Of a DNA stretch of 64,000 nucleotides, positions 62,245-64,000 are shown piece after piece. The notes beneath the pieces were generated by a model, which was given only the letters and a program-made list of their open reading frames with translations, made no database searches and was not told where the DNA came from. A program made the translations under genes and the position numbers. Numbering within the stretch: the first letter of the stretch is position 1; every line of letters begins with the position of its first letter. Source of the DNA: Mucilaginibacter gracilis (GTDB lineage: Bacteria; Bacteroidota; Bacteroidia; Sphingobacteriales; Sphingobacteriaceae); NCBI RefSeq assembly GCF_003633615.1, contig NZ_RBKU01000001.1, positions 3,782,001-3,846,000 on the forward strand. Direction: 5' to 3'.

Positions 62245-62358
62245 GGCACGGCGTGTTAACGTTGCAGGTTAATAGCATAATCTTGAGGTGTTTACAGTCA
62301 ATTAGTCATCTCAATTTAATTTATGCTGACTTTTTATCAGGTGCGCGGAGAATGGCAA

Positions 62359-62366
62359 TAGTTTTG
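62359..62366 (+). promoter_or_regulatory. clpB promoter -7 box
   Basis: TAGTTTTG, exact TAnnTTTG, 16 nt before the clpB ATG at 62383. No CIRCE or clear heat-shock sigma site is seen in the 138-nt gap. Confidence 0.5.
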
Positions 62367-62382
62367 AACAACACTAATCACT

Positions 62383-64000
62383 ATGAATTTTAACAACTTT
62401 ACAATCAAAGCACAGGAAGCCGTTCAAAAAGCTTCGGAAATTGCCACTGGTAACCAGCAGCAGGCGGTGGAAAATGCCCATATATTAAAGGGATTATTGC
62501 TTGTTGACGAAAACGTTATCACCTATTTGCTTAAAAAGCTCAACGTAAATATTAACCGTTTAAACGAGGCTTTAGATCAGCAAATTGCGGGTTTCCCTAA
62601 AGTTAGTGGCAGCAATATCTACTTATCATCGGGCGCTAATACGGCCCTGCAAAAGGCCAATAATTATTTAAAAGAGTTTAAAGACGATTTTGTATCGGTT
62701 GAACATATTTTATTAGGGGTGCTGGCTGCCAATGATAAACCCGCCACCCTGTTAAAAGATATGGGCGTTAACGAAAAGGACCTTAAAAAAGCCATTATTG
62801 AATTACGTGGCGACAATAAGGTAACCGACCAAAATGCCGAGGCTACTTACAACGCCTTAAACAAATATGCCCGCAACTTAAACGAGTATGCCGAATCGGG
62901 CAAGCTTGACCCGGTTATTGGGCGCGATGACGAGATACGCCGCGTGATACAAATATTATCGCGCCGTACCAAAAACAACCCCATACTTGTTGGCGAACCC
63001 GGCGTTGGTAAAACCGCCATTGCGGAGGGTATAGCCTTCAGGATATTAAAAGGCGATGTGCCCGAAAACCTTAAATCAAAAACGGTTTACTCGTTAGATA
63101 TGGGTGCTTTAATAGCCGGAGCTAAATACAAGGGCGAATTTGAAGAGCGCTTAAAATCGGTAGTAAAAGAGGTTATACAGGCCGATGGCGATATAATTTT
63201 GTTTATCGACGAGATACACACCCTGGTTGGCGCAGGTGGCGGCGACGGTGCAATGGATGCTGCCAATATATTAAAACCTGCACTGGCCCGTGGCGAACTA
63301 AGAGCCATTGGCGCAACAACCTTAAACGAGTATCAAAAATATTTTGAAAAGGATAAGGCTTTAGAGCGCCGTTTTCAAAAAGTAATGGTTGATGAGCCGG
63401 ATACACAGGATGCCATATCTATTTTGCGTGGCCTGAAGGAAAAATACGAATCGCACCATAAGGTGAGGATTTTGGACGAAGCAATTATCGCTTCGGTAGA
63501 AATGTCGCAACGTTATATTTCTGATAGGTTCCTTCCCGATAAGGCTATTGATTTAATGGACGAAGCGGCATCCAAACTGCGTATAGAAATGGATTCGGTG
63601 CCCGAAGTTGTGGATGAACTGGAACGCCGCATTATGCAACTGGAAATTGAGCGCGAAGCCATTAAACGCGAGCATAATGATAAACGGGTGAAAGAGTTGA
63701 GCGAAGAAATAGCCAACCTTTCGGCAGACCGTGATTCGTTACGCGCCAAATGGCAGGGCGAAAAAGATGCTGTGGACAATATTAACAATAAAATTGAGCA
63801 GATAGAAAACTTTAAGTTGGAAGCCGACCAGGCCGAACGTGCAGGTGATTATGGCAAAGTGGCCGAATTAAGGTATGGCCGCATCCGCGAAACGCAGGAA
63901 GAGGTTGAAAAACTAAAACAAGCCCTGCTGGAAAACAAGGATGAGACGCGAATGCTTAAAGAAGAAGTTACCGCCGAAGATATTGCTGGCGTGGTAGCCC
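62383..64000 (+). CDS. clpB: Disaggregase ClpB (N-terminal part; runs off the window)
   Basis: ClpB is a hexameric AAA+ chaperone that rescues aggregated proteins with DnaK. 539 codons are seen from ATG 62383. The N-domain (1-145) has both Clp repeats (FTIKAQEAVQKASE, then NAHILKGLLL and VSVEHILLGVL). The first ATPase domain has Walker A ILVGEPGVGKT (201-211), Walker B ILFIDEIHTLVGAGG and an Arg-finger region ALERRFQKV. The following coiled-coil middle domain (about 405-525) is the ClpB hallmark that separates it from ClpA/ClpC. The second ATPase domain lies outside. Confidence 0.96.
   Translation, partial: MNFNNFTIKAQEAVQKASEIATGNQQQAVENAHILKGLLLVDENVITYLLKKLNVNINRLNEALDQQIAGFPKVSGSNIYLSSGANTALQKANNYLKEFKDDFVSVEHILLGVLAANDKPATLLKDMGVNEKDLKKAIIELRGDNKVTDQNAEATYNALNKYARNLNEYAESGKLDPVIGRDDEIRRVIQILSRRTKNNPILVGEPGVGKTAIAEGIAFRILKGDVPENLKSKTVYSLDMGALIAGAKYKGEFEERLKSVVKEVIQADGDIILFIDEIHTLVGAGGGDGAMDAANILKPALARGELRAIGATTLNEYQKYFEKDKALERRFQKVMVDEPDTQDAISILRGLKEKYESHHKVRILDEAIIASVEMSQRYISDRFLPDKAIDLMDEAASKLRIEMDSVPEVVDELERRIMQLEIEREAIKREHNDKRVKELSEEIANLSADRDSLRAKWQGEKDAVDNINNKIEQIENFKLEADQAERAGDYGKVAELRYGRIRETQEEVEKLKQALLENKDETRMLKEEVTAEDIAGVVA

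Overview
The window looks like a chromosomal segment of a Bacteroidota bacterium, most likely a soil or aquatic member of the Sphingobacteriaceae (Mucilaginibacter or Pedobacter type). The reasons are the many promoters with the Bacteroidota -7 box TAnnTTTG, the scarcity of Shine-Dalgarno sequences, the family-typical proteins (DUF3822 next to RsmD, DUF4249, DUF2683/YoeB, PD40-OmpA proteins, futalosine-pathway menaquinone genes, a SAM-I riboswitch before metY) and a moderate GC content. Genus is an inference; no rRNA is present.

Layout. 1-about 3000: the immediate-early end of a Mu-like transposable prophage (DDE transposase, Ner-like regulator, divergent S24 repressor, end-proximal direct repeats) that continues leftwards out of the window. 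3054-7732: TPR protein, OmpA-type envelope protein, QueE, a lipoprotein and a Rieske protein. 7901-10680: folD and lepA. 10794-12751: an island of three zinc-ribbon membrane proteins, one a CPBP protease. 13001-14374: an NtrC-type regulator lacking a normal GAFTGA loop. 14528-14904: RNase P RNA. 15034-20630: a leftward run of envelope and respiration genes (SCO1, cytochrome c, DinB, MCE protein, amidase), divergent from lptD-cinA-E2. 26353-29258: glycan/lipid glycosyltransferases and a deacetylase. 29400-35014: methionine synthesis (hom, metX, metY, a metB-like gene), with a SAM-I riboswitch and a short Cys-rich upstream reading frame before metY. 35883-39129: mqnE and mqnA around a toxin-antitoxin pair and a histidine phosphatase. 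39950-42491: rpsO-pnp. 43142-46169: rpe, serC, serA. 46224-47979: three lipoproteins, two of them duplicates. 48015-54850: beta-CASP nuclease, ABC exporter, SAM hydrolase-like protein, PhoH ATPase, purC. 54943-62244: DUF4249, RRM protein, small zinc ribbon, NUDIX, coaD, lipoprotein, rsmD, DUF3822, helicase. 62383-end: clpB, truncated by the window.

Genes working together: metY-metX-hom form one leftward unit under SAM control; the mqn genes make menaquinone through futalosine; serA/serC start serine synthesis; LptD, amidase and MCE protein serve the envelope; SCO1 and the cytochrome serve respiration.

The most interesting signal is the tandem SAM-I riboswitch plus 39-codon frame ending Cys-Cys-Cys-Arg-Tyr-Cys-stop plus strong hairpin in front of metY, which suggests joint sensing of SAM and cysteine. 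Also notable are several families of intergenic palindromic repeats, promoters so close to start codons that transcripts would be leaderless, a candidate HDxxH metallopeptidase, and a duplicated zinc-ribbon membrane family enclosing a CPBP protease.
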